From Ketobacter sp. MCCC 1A13808 (GTDB taxonomy: Bacteria; Pseudomonadota; Gammaproteobacteria; Pseudomonadales; Ketobacteraceae): a stretch of 64,000 nt of DNA. The DNA lies in NCBI RefSeq assembly GCF_009746715.1, contig NZ_VRKW01000001.1, forward strand, positions 682,001 to 746,000. Direction: 5' to 3'. How positions within the stretch are numbered: the stretch's first letter is position 1; each line of letters opens with the position of its first letter. The position numbers and the translations under genes are program-made. Positions 1 through 8,609 of this stretch are shown piece by piece. The notes beneath the pieces are model-generated. The model searched no databases. It was not told the DNA's origin and saw only the letters and a list, made by a program, of their open reading frames with translations.

Positions 1-234
1 TAGAAAGTTCAAATTCTATATCAATTTCACGACAACGCTGTTTTATTTACAAAATTGTCATTATTTCAAAGTCGCTATCCCGAATTTACCATAGGCGCAC
101 GATTCGATCGGGACCAAAGCTACGAGCAATTTATATATTCCTTGAAATATCAGCACGTTAAATCGCCGAACCAACGATGGCAACAATCTTGCTCAATCCG
201 ATCTAGAAATAGTAAACCGACGAGACCGTGAAGC
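1..234. other. Left-edge stretch without a recognisable gene
   Basis: The first 234 bases are AT-rich and stop codons interrupt the frames. A frame entering from the left edge stays open for only about 30 codons and reads as low-complexity, so no partial gene is claimed. It probably holds the promoter of the kinase-like gene that starts at 235. Confidence 0.4.
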
Positions 235-1212
235 ATGACCAGCCACATACAAGCGTCACCCTACCTTAAACCTGCTCCTAGCCTGGATATCTGCGATCAT
301 CAATTCGTGGTAGTGATCAATAGTGGCTCCGGCACCGGCACCCCTGAAGCCATCATGGAACGATTGGCGGAACACGCGGACACTATAAAGGTAAAACAAA
401 AAGCGATTTTGCGATCCGGTGACAACATCGAAAAACGCATCAGCAAGATTTTCACCTATGCGTCCAGGAAAAAAATGGGCGTTTTGGCCGCCGGGGGTGA
501 CGGTACTATTAACTTATGCGTGAAGTACGCTCTGAAATACGATGTACCCATGGCTATGCTGGCCCAGGGTACTTTCAACCTGTTTGCACGTCATCATGGT
601 CTATCGGTGGATCCTGCAACCCAAGTTGCACAGCTGGCGGATAGTCGTATCAAGAAAGTACCGATCTGCTGGATCAACGGCCTGCCATTCACCACCAGCG
701 CAGCCTTTGGCATTTATCCGGACGTCATTGACGACCGGGAACATTACCAGAAGCGTGCCGGCTTTCGCAGCCGCACTACGGCGATGCTGGCGGGGGTGCT
801 GACTTTTTTCCGCCATGAGAAACGACTTAGAGTCGCTGTCGAAACCCCAGAAGGAATAAGAAAAGTAAAAGCCATATTACTGATGGCAACACAGAATCGG
901 CCACAGCTACAAAATTTTGGTTGCGAAAAGGAAATGGACCAGGTCGACGGGCGCTTTGCGTTGATTACGGTGAAACCCCTGGACTGGAAAGGAAAATTGC
1001 GTCTGCTTATGAAAGGATCCGTTAAACAACTTCCGCAACAGGAAGAGTTCGAAACGTCACTGCATCAATCCCTGACGCTGCACTCTTCCCACAGCTCACT
1101 CAAATGCGCTTTGGATGGTGAAGTGATCGAACTGGCAACACCGGTGCACATGCACGCACAACCGAGAGCACTGTCTTTATTTGTGCCCAATCATATTGAC
1201 GGGAACCCCTGA
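235..1212 (+). CDS. Diacylglycerol kinase family lipid kinase
   Basis: Predicted ATP-dependent kinase of the DAGK-catalytic family (YegS/BmrU/sphingosine-kinase superfamily), which phosphorylates diacylglycerol or related lipids at the membrane. The sequence shows an early nucleotide-binding strand VVVINSGSG at residues 26-34 and the family signature GGDGTIN at 87-93, followed by the GTFN motif near 116. The length of 325 residues is normal. The next gene, a phosphoesterase, begins 4 bases after this stop, so the two are surely cotranscribed; kinase plus phosphoesterase suggests phospholipid turnover. The lipid substrate cannot be read from sequence; a sphingosine- or glycerolipid-type substrate is equally possible. 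Confidence 0.8.
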   Translation: MTSHIQASPYLKPAPSLDICDHQFVVVINSGSGTGTPEAIMERLAEHADTIKVKQKAILRSGDNIEKRISKIFTYASRKKMGVLAAGGDGTINLCVKYALKYDVPMAMLAQGTFNLFARHHGLSVDPATQVAQLADSRIKKVPICWINGLPFTTSAAFGIYPDVIDDREHYQKRAGFRSRTTAMLAGVLTFFRHEKRLRVAVETPEGIRKVKAILLMATQNRPQLQNFGCEKEMDQVDGRFALITVKPLDWKGKLRLLMKGSVKQLPQQEEFETSLHQSLTLHSSHSSLKCALDGEVIELATPVHMHAQPRALSLFVPNHIDGNP

Positions 1213-1216
1213 ATCT

Positions 1217-2035
1217 ATGCCTGATCGTTTTAATCTGGTTCAGATTTCAGACACGCATTTCGGGACAGAACAAACGCAGGTGGTGGAAGCGCTGGTGGAG
1301 CGAATCAACGCGATCTATCCGGATGTTTTGATCTGGAGCGGCGATATTACGCAAAGAGCCAGAGCCAACCAATTTCGAAGTGCCCGCACGTTCCTGTCGA
1401 GACTCAAATACAAAAAGCTGCTGTGTGTGCCGGGCAATCATGATGTCCCCCTGTACAACTTCTTTTTGCGAATTGCTTCTCCGTTTTATAGCTACCAACG
1501 ACACATGCAGGTACCCCTGCAATCCGATCTGGTTCTGGACAGTGCGGTGATTATTGGCTTGAACTCCTGTAATCCCTGGCATTATAAAAACGGCCGCATC
1601 ACCGAACAGAAAATTGAAGCGGTTCATCGCAAACTGCAGGCTCATCCTGACAACGTTCTGAAAATGTTGGTATGCCACCACCCGTTCGACGTCATTCACG
1701 ATCACGATGAAGAGAACATAGTCAAACAGGCGCAACCGGCTCTGCAACGCTGGAGTCAGGCCGGGCTCGATCTGGTGCTGGGTGGGCACATACACCATCA
1801 ATTCAGCCGCAGTTTAAAAGGGCGTTACCCCGGCCTGAGCAAAGACGTTCACACTTGCCAGGCCGGCACGGCACTGTCTTATCGTGTCCGAGGCGGCCTG
1901 CCAAATTCGTTTATGCAACTAACGTCGTTTCCGGAAAAAGCGGCGACACATATACGTCAATGGGACTTTATCGAGAGTCAGTCTTCCTTTCATTGTACCG
2001 GTGAGTTTTTTCCCTGCCTGCGACCTTCCGATTAA
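1217..2035 (+). CDS. Calcineurin-like metallophosphoesterase
   Basis: Binuclear-metal phosphoesterase. All five metal-binding blocks are visible in order: SDTHF, GDITQ, GNHDV, CHHPF and GGHIHH. The family includes cAMP phosphodiesterase CpdA and UDP-diacylglucosamine pyrophosphatase-like enzymes; the substrate here is unknown. An in-frame ATG exists at 1181, but the ATG at 1217 is preferred: it lies just after the stop of the upstream kinase and the product then begins directly with the conserved first strand (MPDRFNLVQISDTHF). Pairing with a lipid kinase hints at a phospholipid or lipid-nucleotide substrate, which is inference. Confidence 0.8.
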   Translation: MPDRFNLVQISDTHFGTEQTQVVEALVERINAIYPDVLIWSGDITQRARANQFRSARTFLSRLKYKKLLCVPGNHDVPLYNFFLRIASPFYSYQRHMQVPLQSDLVLDSAVIIGLNSCNPWHYKNGRITEQKIEAVHRKLQAHPDNVLKMLVCHHPFDVIHDHDEENIVKQAQPALQRWSQAGLDLVLGGHIHHQFSRSLKGRYPGLSKDVHTCQAGTALSYRVRGGLPNSFMQLTSFPEKAATHIRQWDFIESQSSFHCTGEFFPCLRPSD

Positions 2036-2039
2036 CGCT

Positions 2040-2594
2040 TTACTGGAATATAGGTTGTTCCGTTGACACCAGCTTTTGCGTGTCAATGCCTTTTTCCTGC
2101 AACTGCTGCAGAATCAGGTCGTAGGTAGATTCATCCAGTTGCGGCGTTCGGCTCAACACAAACAAAGTGTATTTAAGCGGGTCAGTGACTACTGCATACT
2201 GATAATTTTCCGAATCCAGCACCACGATCAAATAGTTAGCCCAGGGGAAATTAGGCACATCCGGAAAAGTCACTTTCAAGCGCGCGTTGCTTTCCTTATC
2301 AACCACTTTCGCAGAGCCCGTAATGTCATCAACAGGCCCTTGCAATGACCCCTGATAACCACGGTTATAAACCCGGACTGTGCCGTCCTCCAACAATGTA
2401 TAGTCAGCGGTAACGCCCACCAACCCTTCGTTAAACGAAGTTTCGTAAGCCGATATCTGATACCACTGCCCCATATACCGCTCTACATCGACATAAGACA
2501 CCGTTTCCGGCCCTTTACAGGCGGCGGTCAGCATCAGCCCTGCGACGGCAAAAAGCCCTATGAATTTACGCGCACAAAACGTTACCAGATGCAT
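2040..2594 (-). CDS. Lipocalin family outer-membrane lipoprotein (Blc-like)
   Basis: Bacterial lipocalin of 184 residues. The N-terminus is a lipoprotein signal ending in the lipobox LTAAC with the lipidated Cys at residue 26. The lipocalin GxW motif follows (MGQWY, residues 41-45), then the eight-stranded barrel pattern and a C-terminal Y-LFVLSRTPQL segment typical of Blc. Blc proteins sit on the inner leaflet of the outer membrane and bind lysophospholipids or fatty acids. The gene converges with the phosphoesterase (gap of 4 bases) and diverges from the aldehyde dehydrogenase. I am fairly sure of the family and less sure of the ligand. Confidence 0.85.
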   Translation of the reverse strand: MHLVTFCARKFIGLFAVAGLMLTAACKGPETVSYVDVERYMGQWYQISAYETSFNEGLVGVTADYTLLEDGTVRVYNRGYQGSLQGPVDDITGSAKVVDKESNARLKVTFPDVPNFPWANYLIVVLDSENYQYAVVTDPLKYTLFVLSRTPQLDESTYDLILQQLQEKGIDTQKLVSTEQPIFQ

Positions 2595-2628
2595 AGCGTT
2601 GTTCCTTGTTTATCAATGAGGTTGAAGG

Positions 2629-2730
2629 TTGAGCCGAAATTGTGATGCTGATGTCGTGAACGCAACGTGAAGCCGCAAAAATTACAACCCTTGCACCTTC
2701 AGGCTGTAACTCTTTCAAATTTCGGCTCAA
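2629..2730. repeat. 13-bp inverted repeat in the lipocalin/ALDH intergenic region
   Basis: TTGAGCCGAAATT at 2629-2641 is matched by its exact reverse complement at 2718-2730, 76 bases away. The pair lies in the 239-bp divergent region between the lipocalin and aldehyde dehydrogenase genes. It could be two operator half-sites for a looping regulator, or the stem of a structured leader RNA. Nothing in the window identifies the binding protein. Confidence 0.6.
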
Positions 2731-2833
2731 GCTAATGTGCCACGACTAGCAGAACATGGGGATGCTCCCGTGGCATGCTCCTTGCTGCTGTAAGGGTTGA
2801 ATAGAAGGAAACATCGAATTCCAGGAGGAACTC

Positions 2834-4225
2834 ATGCAATCTGCTACGCAAAAAACCATCTCCACCATCAACCCAAGTAATGGCAATGAAATAAAATCGT
2901 ATCCCCTGATGAGCGAAGATCAGGTTTCCCAGACCATAGAAAGCTGTCACAAGGCCTTTTTGTCCTGGCGTTTACAGCCCTTGACCGAGCGGGCCGAGAT
3001 CATCAAAAAAATCGGCCTGGAGCTTGATAAAAACAAGCACCAACTCGCCGAGCTAATGACGCTGGAGATGGGAAAGCCCCTATCGCAGGCTATTGAAGAG
3101 GTCGAACTGTGCGTGGCAATCTGCGAGTTTACTGCAAAACAAGGTCCCGAGTTGCTGCAGGATGAAAAGCGCCGTTTTGGTGACGGCCAAACAGGCTACG
3201 TTAGCTATTGCCCTATCGGTGTCGTTTACGGCATACAGCCTTGGAACTTCCCTGCCTACCAGGTTATACGCTACTCCATTGCCAATCTGATGGCCGGCAA
3301 CGGGGTGCTACTCAAGCACGCGAGCAATGTAACGGGATCCGCGATGCTGCTGGAAGACATCTATGCCAGGGCTGATTTACCCGCCGGGCTGTTCGCAGCC
3401 CTGTATATTGACCACGATCAATCAGATCGGGTGATCGAGCATGAACTGATTCGAGGCGTTACCCTCACCGGCAGCCCTGATGCCGGACGTCTTATCGCTG
3501 AAAAAGCCGGAAAAAACCTGAAGAAAACCGTGATGGAACTGGGTTCAAATGACGCCTATATCGTGTTGGACGATGCCGATATCAAGAACGCCGTTGAACA
3601 GTGTGTTGCAGGGCGGGTTTACAATAACGGGCAGACCTGTGTTGCGGCGAAGCGCTTTATCGTGGTGGACAGCGTATATGAACAATTCAAGGAGCACTAC
3701 GTCAAAGCGATGCAAGCCCTGACAGTGGGCGATCCCACATCCGACGACACGGATCTCGGCCCGATGGCGCGAGAAGATCTTCGTGACAAACTACACGACC
3801 AGGTCATGAACAGTGTTAATAAGGGTGCCGCGCTGTTGTGTGGAGGCGAAATTCCTCAAACCGATGGTTACTACTATCCAGCGACGGTTCTGGAAAATGT
3901 GGAACCAGGGCAGCCGGCCTATGATGACGAGCTGTTCGGTCCGGCCGCTTCTTTAATCCGGGCCAAAGATCAGGACGATGCTCTACGCATTGCCAATGAC
4001 AGTGATTTTGGTTTGGGTGGCGCAATATTTACGAAAAATACCGAATTAGCCCGCGAACTGGCCACCCGGTATTTCGATACCGGAATGGTGTTCATAAACG
4101 GCTTTGGGGTTGCTACCCCGGAAATGCCGTTCGGTGGCGTCAAGAACTCCGGCTATGGCCGCGAACACGGGGGCTTTGGTATGAAAGAATTTGTCAACAT
4201 TAAATCCGTTATGGTGATGGGATAA
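2834..4225 (+). CDS. NAD(P)-dependent aldehyde dehydrogenase, succinate-semialdehyde type
   Basis: Oxidises an aldehyde to the acid with NAD(P)+ in the cytosol. The 463-residue chain has the ALDH hallmarks: the cofactor-binding PWNFP loop near residue 138, the general-base Glu in MELGSND near 236, the catalytic Cys in NNGQTCVAAKRF near 270, and the C-terminal PFGGVKNSGYGRE motif. Length and the VSYCPIGVVYGIQPWNFP segment are closest to the short succinate-semialdehyde dehydrogenases (GabD/Sad-like). A good ribosome site (CCAGGAGGAA) precedes the ATG. The next gene starts 3 bases after the stop. The true aldehyde is not deducible. Confidence 0.85.
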   Translation: MQSATQKTISTINPSNGNEIKSYPLMSEDQVSQTIESCHKAFLSWRLQPLTERAEIIKKIGLELDKNKHQLAELMTLEMGKPLSQAIEEVELCVAICEFTAKQGPELLQDEKRRFGDGQTGYVSYCPIGVVYGIQPWNFPAYQVIRYSIANLMAGNGVLLKHASNVTGSAMLLEDIYARADLPAGLFAALYIDHDQSDRVIEHELIRGVTLTGSPDAGRLIAEKAGKNLKKTVMELGSNDAYIVLDDADIKNAVEQCVAGRVYNNGQTCVAAKRFIVVDSVYEQFKEHYVKAMQALTVGDPTSDDTDLGPMAREDLRDKLHDQVMNSVNKGAALLCGGEIPQTDGYYYPATVLENVEPGQPAYDDELFGPAASLIRAKDQDDALRIANDSDFGLGGAIFTKNTELARELATRYFDTGMVFINGFGVATPEMPFGGVKNSGYGREHGGFGMKEFVNIKSVMVMG

Positions 4226-4228
4226 TCC

Positions 4229-5365
4229 ATGAAACTATTTAATTGTCAGAACTGCGGCCACACCGTTTTTTTTGAAAACACCCACTGCGAACAGTGCCGT
4301 GCTGCTCTTGGCTTCATACCTGAGCTCATTAATATCAGCTCACTCAAGCCCGCCGGCAACGGCGGCTGGATCGCTGCGGCGGACTGCGAAAAAACAGTGC
4401 GATTTTACTGCTCAAATCATCAACATCAGGTCTGCAACTGGTTAGTGGACAGCGAAGACGAAAACACCTTGTGCATTGCTTGTCAGATGAACCGCTATAT
4501 TCCCAATGTGGCGGATGCAGAGCAAAAGCTTTCCTGGCAGGAAATGGAATTCGCGAAGCACCGGCTTATGTACAGCCTGTTGCGCCTACAACTGCCTTTG
4601 CAAAGCAAGGATGAAGCACCGGAAGAAGGACTGTCGTTTGATTTCATAAATACGGAACAACCGCTGCCGGATGACGCCCAGTCCACCACCGGCCACGCCG
4701 AGGGACAAGTGACGATTAATCTGGCGGAAGCGGATCCCGCCGAGCGCGAGCAGATGCGCAAGGACATGAACGAAAGCTACCGTACCCTGATCGGCCATTT
4801 CCGGCACGAAGTGGGACATTATTACTGGGACCAGATCATCGCTCCGTACCAACAACGGCTAAAAGCCTACCGGCGTTTATTTGGCGATGAGCGGGAAGAC
4901 TATGGTGAAGCGCTGAAGAGCCATTACGAACAAGGTGCACCGGCTGATTGGAACACCCGCTTCGTCACAACCTATGCGTCGTCTCACCCCTGGGAAGATT
5001 GGGCTGAAACCTGGGCGCACTATTTCCATATAATAGATACCTTGGAAACAGCCTATGCTTTCGGGATGACGCTGGGTGCACCACAGCAGACGCAGCAGAC
5101 CCACAACATGGTTGCGATGACAGCCGATATTGACCCCTATAATCACGCCGACTTCGAAGAGATACTCAACCGCTGCATACCGCTCACCTTTGCCGTAAAT
5201 AGCCTTAACCGCAGCATGGGGCAACCGGATTTATACCCCTTTGTTTTGAATGAACCGGTCAAAACAAAGCTGGGTTTTATTCACCAACTGATGCTGAGTT
5301 ATCGGCCCGTGACCACTGCGGAAACCAACGAAAGCACTAGCGAGCCAGTCGCGAAACCGGCGTAA
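4229..5365 (+). CDS. Zinc-ribbon putative zinc metallopeptidase
   Basis: Starts with a rubredoxin/zinc-ribbon-like module with paired cysteines (NCQNCG and CEQC, residues 5-23) and a second Cys/His cluster (residues 50-80). It continues into a peptidase-like domain with the zincin motif HEVGHYYW (HExxH type, around residue 193) and a downstream WEDWAETWAHYF segment that could supply a further ligand. This arrangement matches the family of putative zinc-binding metallopeptidases with an N-terminal zinc ribbon (378 residues is usual). No signal peptide is visible, so it is probably cytosolic. It follows the aldehyde dehydrogenase by 3 bases and is likely in its operon. Substrate unknown. Confidence 0.75.
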   Translation: MKLFNCQNCGHTVFFENTHCEQCRAALGFIPELINISSLKPAGNGGWIAAADCEKTVRFYCSNHQHQVCNWLVDSEDENTLCIACQMNRYIPNVADAEQKLSWQEMEFAKHRLMYSLLRLQLPLQSKDEAPEEGLSFDFINTEQPLPDDAQSTTGHAEGQVTINLAEADPAEREQMRKDMNESYRTLIGHFRHEVGHYYWDQIIAPYQQRLKAYRRLFGDEREDYGEALKSHYEQGAPADWNTRFVTTYASSHPWEDWAETWAHYFHIIDTLETAYAFGMTLGAPQQTQQTHNMVAMTADIDPYNHADFEEILNRCIPLTFAVNSLNRSMGQPDLYPFVLNEPVKTKLGFIHQLMLSYRPVTTAETNESTSEPVAKPA

Positions 5366-5513
5366 AAGTAGTGTCTGCTTGTGTCCGTTTCACTTGGTTG
5401 GGAAATTGTTCACGAGCGGCTTTTTCAGCAAAGCGGATCATCACGTTATTTAAGCCCGGAATGGTAATGCGAACCAACTCGGCGCCGAAACGCAACGGCT
5501 CCCAGATAGCCAC
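5337..5513 (-). other. Short coding-like reading frame, possible gene remnant
   Basis: On the minus strand a GTG at 5513 opens a 58-codon frame that ends inside the 3-prime end of the metallopeptidase gene. Its translation looks protein-like (for example IPGLNNVMIRFAEKAAREQ) with no low-complexity bias. Just upstream a second frame starting MAASLLSSAELAGFA stops after 15 codons. The two together suggest a frameshifted, decayed small gene in the gap 5366-5606. I recognise no family. It may equally be chance. Confidence 0.25.
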
Positions 5514-5606
5514 CCGTTAACGCGAGATTACGCAAAACCCGCGAGTTCTGCCGAGCTTAACAGGGAAGCCGCCATGATACAATCATCCCATCATCGTCTC
5601 AGAGAT

Positions 5607-6044
5607 TCATTCCCCTATATCTTCATTCCATAATTCAGGCGCATCCCGGATAAAGTCTTCCATAAGCTGTATGCACTGATGATCCTGAACCACAGACACA
5701 TCCACACCACGACCTTTCAATAAATCTTCTTCCCCCATAAACGTCTGATTTTCACCAACGATCACCCGGGGAATCCCATAAAGCAAAATCGCACCGCTGC
5801 ACATCGGGCAAGGTGACAGGGTGGTGTAAAGCGTGCATTCCCGATAAACACCCGCTTTTTGACGACCGGCATTTTCCAAAGCGTCCATTTCACCGTGCAG
5901 TACCACGCTGCCGTTTTGTACTCTCCGGTTATGTCCGCGCCCGATTATTTTGCCTTTATGAACAATCACACTGCCGATCGGAATACCGCCTTCCTGCAGT
6001 CCGAGTCGAGCTTCATCAATAGCTGCCTGAATAAATGGGTCCAT
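5607..6044 (-). CDS. Nucleoside/cytosine deaminase (yeast FCY1-like)
   Basis: Zinc-dependent CDA-fold deaminase of 145 residues. The zinc-binding and catalytic motifs are HGEMDAL (His plus proton-shuttling Glu) and PCPMCSGAILL (two Cys ligands). The segment after them (VIVGENQTFMGEEDLLKGRGVDV) with the conserved aspartates near the C-terminus resembles yeast-type cytosine deaminase and related bacterial enzymes more than tRNA adenosine deaminase TadA. The likely reaction is hydrolytic deamination of cytosine or a related base in salvage. The ATG at 6044 is chosen because GAGGAG lies 7 bases upstream; a TTG at 6059 would overlap that ribosome site. Confidence 0.8.
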   Translation of the reverse strand: MDPFIQAAIDEARLGLQEGGIPIGSVIVHKGKIIGRGHNRRVQNGSVVLHGEMDALENAGRQKAGVYRECTLYTTLSPCPMCSGAILLYGIPRVIVGENQTFMGEEDLLKGRGVDVSVVQDHQCIQLMEDFIRDAPELWNEDIGE

Positions 6045-6297
6045 GTTTTTACTCCTCAATCAATGGGAACACCGGATAGGGTTAATCTATATTGCTACAA
6101 TACGATGCCTGCTTCACGCTAAAATTTTTCCGTCATTGTTTTGCAATAGAGTGGTCTGAGGTTTACCACTATTTTGCCGAAACCAGAACAATGTTATGTT
6201 GGGCTCCTCGTAATGTTCATTGAATACATCCAATGCATGACCATGGATTTAGAATCAACTACACAGACTAAACCAAACAAGTGAGAAGGAACTACTT

Positions 6298-7272
6298 ATG
6301 AAAAAACTACAACGTCGGGCCTTGCTGGTTGCACTGATGGCCCTGCCAGTAGCAGCTATCAGCGCAGAAGACCGGGATACCCGCGGCTACGCAACCGATT
6401 TTCAGGGTAATATTCTGATGGATAGCTATGGCAATTGTGTTCACTCCGGTAGCTGGAGCCCGGAACTCGCAATAATCGATGGTTGCGACGGCTATACCGC
6501 AAGTCGCCAAGCGGTACTGCTCAAAGGCGAGCCGATTGAAGGGGGCGTTGTTAGCTTTGATGTTCCGTTCAATAATATATTTGAAGTGGACAAAACCGAG
6601 ATCAGCGACGACGGTAAAACGGTACTGGCAAAAACCGCTGAGAAATTGGAAAACGTGCTGGCAGAAGCCTACTCCGTTACGATAATAGGACACACTGACA
6701 ATACAGGCGGGAAGAAACATAACGAACAGCTTTCGACGAAACGAGCCGAATCGGTGGCCGATTATCTCGCCAGCCTGGGACTACCCAGGGACAAGTTAAG
6801 AACACTGGGTGCCGGTGCGGAAGACCCCATCGCAGCAAACGATACCAAGCAAGGCCGCGCCATGAACCGGCGTGCCGAAATCGTTGTTGTAGGCCAGCCG
6901 AGAGCACTGGACCGTATGGTTATGCCGAGTGTAGCCCTGTTCCCCCGCCGCAGCGCCGAATTATCTGCGGAGGGTAAAGCCATGCTGCTTAAGAGCGCAC
7001 AGGAAGCCAGAGAAACCTTTAAAAAGGCGGTGATGATTGAAGTGGTGGGTCATACCGACGATGTCGGCTCAGCAGAATACAATATGGAGTTGTCCGAAGC
7101 CCGCGCGTTAGCCGTCGGCACTTATTTAGCGGAAGAAGGTGTGTTACCTGCCAACCGGATTTATATGGTCGGTGCGGGCAAGGACCAACCAGTAGCAAAC
7201 AATTCAACTGACGAAGGTCGCCAGGAAAATCGCCGAGTCGAAATACTGGTGCTGGGCCGCGCAAAGCGGTAA
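6298..7272 (+). CDS. Outer-membrane-associated protein with two tandem OmpA domains
   Basis: A 324-residue envelope protein. A signal peptide ends near AISA (residues 20-23). A short N-terminal region with two cysteines (NCVHSGSW and DGCDG) resembles the linker found before OmpA domains in OmpA/OprF-type proteins. Two complete peptidoglycan-binding OmpA domains then follow, about residues 85-200 (IIGHTDNTG ... NRRAEIVV) and 205-322 (VVGHTDDVG ... NRRVEILVLG). Both keep the Asp and Arg that hold diaminopimelate. No N-terminal beta-barrel is present. It is monocistronic, with a ribosome site GAGAAGGAA before ATG and a strong terminator after it. Inferred role: anchoring or sensing at the peptidoglycan layer. 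Confidence 0.85.
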   Translation: MKKLQRRALLVALMALPVAAISAEDRDTRGYATDFQGNILMDSYGNCVHSGSWSPELAIIDGCDGYTASRQAVLLKGEPIEGGVVSFDVPFNNIFEVDKTEISDDGKTVLAKTAEKLENVLAEAYSVTIIGHTDNTGGKKHNEQLSTKRAESVADYLASLGLPRDKLRTLGAGAEDPIAANDTKQGRAMNRRAEIVVVGQPRALDRMVMPSVALFPRRSAELSAEGKAMLLKSAQEARETFKKAVMIEVVGHTDDVGSAEYNMELSEARALAVGTYLAEEGVLPANRIYMVGAGKDQPVANNSTDEGRQENRRVEILVLGRAKR

Positions 7273-7287
7273 TAAAAAGTCTGGTGC

Positions 7288-7326
7288 GAACTCCCCCTGC
7301 TGGAGACGGCGAGGGGGAGTTCTTTA
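7288..7326 (+). terminator. Rho-independent terminator after the double-OmpA gene
   Basis: An 11-bp perfect stem GAACTCCCCCT (7288-7298) pairs with AGGGGGAGTTC (7312-7322), followed by a short TTT tract. It lies 15 bases after the stop codon and just before the convergent flavoprotein gene. Confidence 0.8.
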
Positions 7327-7374
7327 GTGGCAACGGAAGAAAATACCGCTTATTTATTGAAGTATCCCTTTAGA

Positions 7375-8574
7375 TTACAATATTATCCCCTGGGCTGCTG
7401 CATAGGCCGAAGCCCAAGCCCACTGAAAATTATGGCCCCCAAGGTGCCCGGTCACGTCCACCACCTCACCCACAAAAAACAAACCACTCTGCTTTTTACT
7501 TTCCATATTTTTTGAAGACACTTCTTGCGTATCCACCCCCCCTAATGTGACCTCAGCGGTACGATAGCCCTCAGTGCCAGACGGCCTGAGTCGCCACGCT
7601 TTCAGGTTCTGCATCACCGTCTGCAAAAGTGTGTTGGGTATTTCCGCCATCGGGGTTTGACTTTGTTGCGGCCACCACAGCGTTTCCAACTCCGCCACCA
7701 ATGCTTTCGGTAAGCGTTCGGCAAGCAGCGTTCTCAATAAGGTTTTGGGTTGCTTCTTCTTTTTGATATATAACCATTCAAGATCGTGTTCCTCCGGCAA
7801 CAGATCGATATCTATCGATTCCGACGCCTGCCAATAGGACGAGATCTGCAAAATAGCAGGCCCACTCAAACCTCGATGCGTAAAGAGTATGTTCTCACGA
7901 AACTGCGATTTGTGATTACTGACTATCGTATCCACAGACAAGCCACTTAAATGGTTGCTAACGGTTTTTATGTTGTCGGTGAAAGTAAAGGGTACTAAAC
8001 CCGCGCGGGAAGGAATTACCTCCATACCGAATTGTTGCGCCAGTTCATAGCCAAAACCGGTCACGCCCATGGATGGGATGGAGAGTCCACCGCTGGCCAC
8101 TACAACCACCTCCGATTCAAAAACACCCTTATTAGTGTGAATTTTATAATGGCCGTTATTAACCACCTGCTGTATATCGCAGTGCATATAAATATTGACC
8201 TTTGACTTGTCACACTCCGACAACAACATGGACAAGATATCTTTCGCGCTATTGTCACAGAAAAGCTGTCCCAGCTTTTTTTCGTGGTAGGGAATATTGT
8301 AAGAATCCACCAGGGCAATAAAATCCCACGGGGTATAACGACTCAGTGCAGATATACAGAAATGGGGGTTCGCGGAAAGGAAATTTTCCGGTTCAGAGTA
8401 CATGTTTGTAAAATTGCAACGCCCTCCACCAGACATAAGGATTTTCTTACCCACTTTGGCGGTACGCTCTAACACTGCGACCTTTTTCCCAGATTGCGCA
8501 ATCCAGGCGGCGCAGCTTAACCCGGCCGCGCCACCGCCGATTATTATTGCGTCGTATGCCAGCCTGCCCTCCAC
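7375..8574 (-). CDS. HI0933/YhiN-family FAD-dependent oxidoreductase
   Basis: BaiN/HI0933-type flavoprotein. The N-terminal Rossmann motif is AIIIGGGAAGLSCAAW, followed by KVGKKILMSGGGRCNFTN, the family's second signature. The C-terminus closes with GEVVDVTGHLGGHNFQWAWASAYAAA, where FAD is gripped. About 399 residues, as usual. A TTG at 8598 is possible, but the GTG at 8574 is preferred because AGGGGAGG sits 8 bases upstream. It lies downstream of the glucosylglycerate operon on the same strand, with the start 36 bases after the phosphorylase stop. The physiological substrate of most members is unknown. Confidence 0.8.
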   Translation of the reverse strand: MEGRLAYDAIIIGGGAAGLSCAAWIAQSGKKVAVLERTAKVGKKILMSGGGRCNFTNMYSEPENFLSANPHFCISALSRYTPWDFIALVDSYNIPYHEKKLGQLFCDNSAKDILSMLLSECDKSKVNIYMHCDIQQVVNNGHYKIHTNKGVFESEVVVVASGGLSIPSMGVTGFGYELAQQFGMEVIPSRAGLVPFTFTDNIKTVSNHLSGLSVDTIVSNHKSQFRENILFTHRGLSGPAILQISSYWQASESIDIDLLPEEHDLEWLYIKKKKQPKTLLRTLLAERLPKALVAELETLWWPQQSQTPMAEIPNTLLQTVMQNLKAWRLRPSGTEGYRTAEVTLGGVDTQEVSSKNMESKKQSGLFFVGEVVDVTGHLGGHNFQWAWASAYAAAQGIIL

Positions 8575-8609
8575 TGTACTGCCCTCCCCTGGTAACAACC
8601 GAATTGCAT

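Noticed and set aside
1247-1801. Long minus-strand frame opposite the phosphoesterase
   Set aside because: Shadow of a gene with all catalytic motifs on the plus strand.
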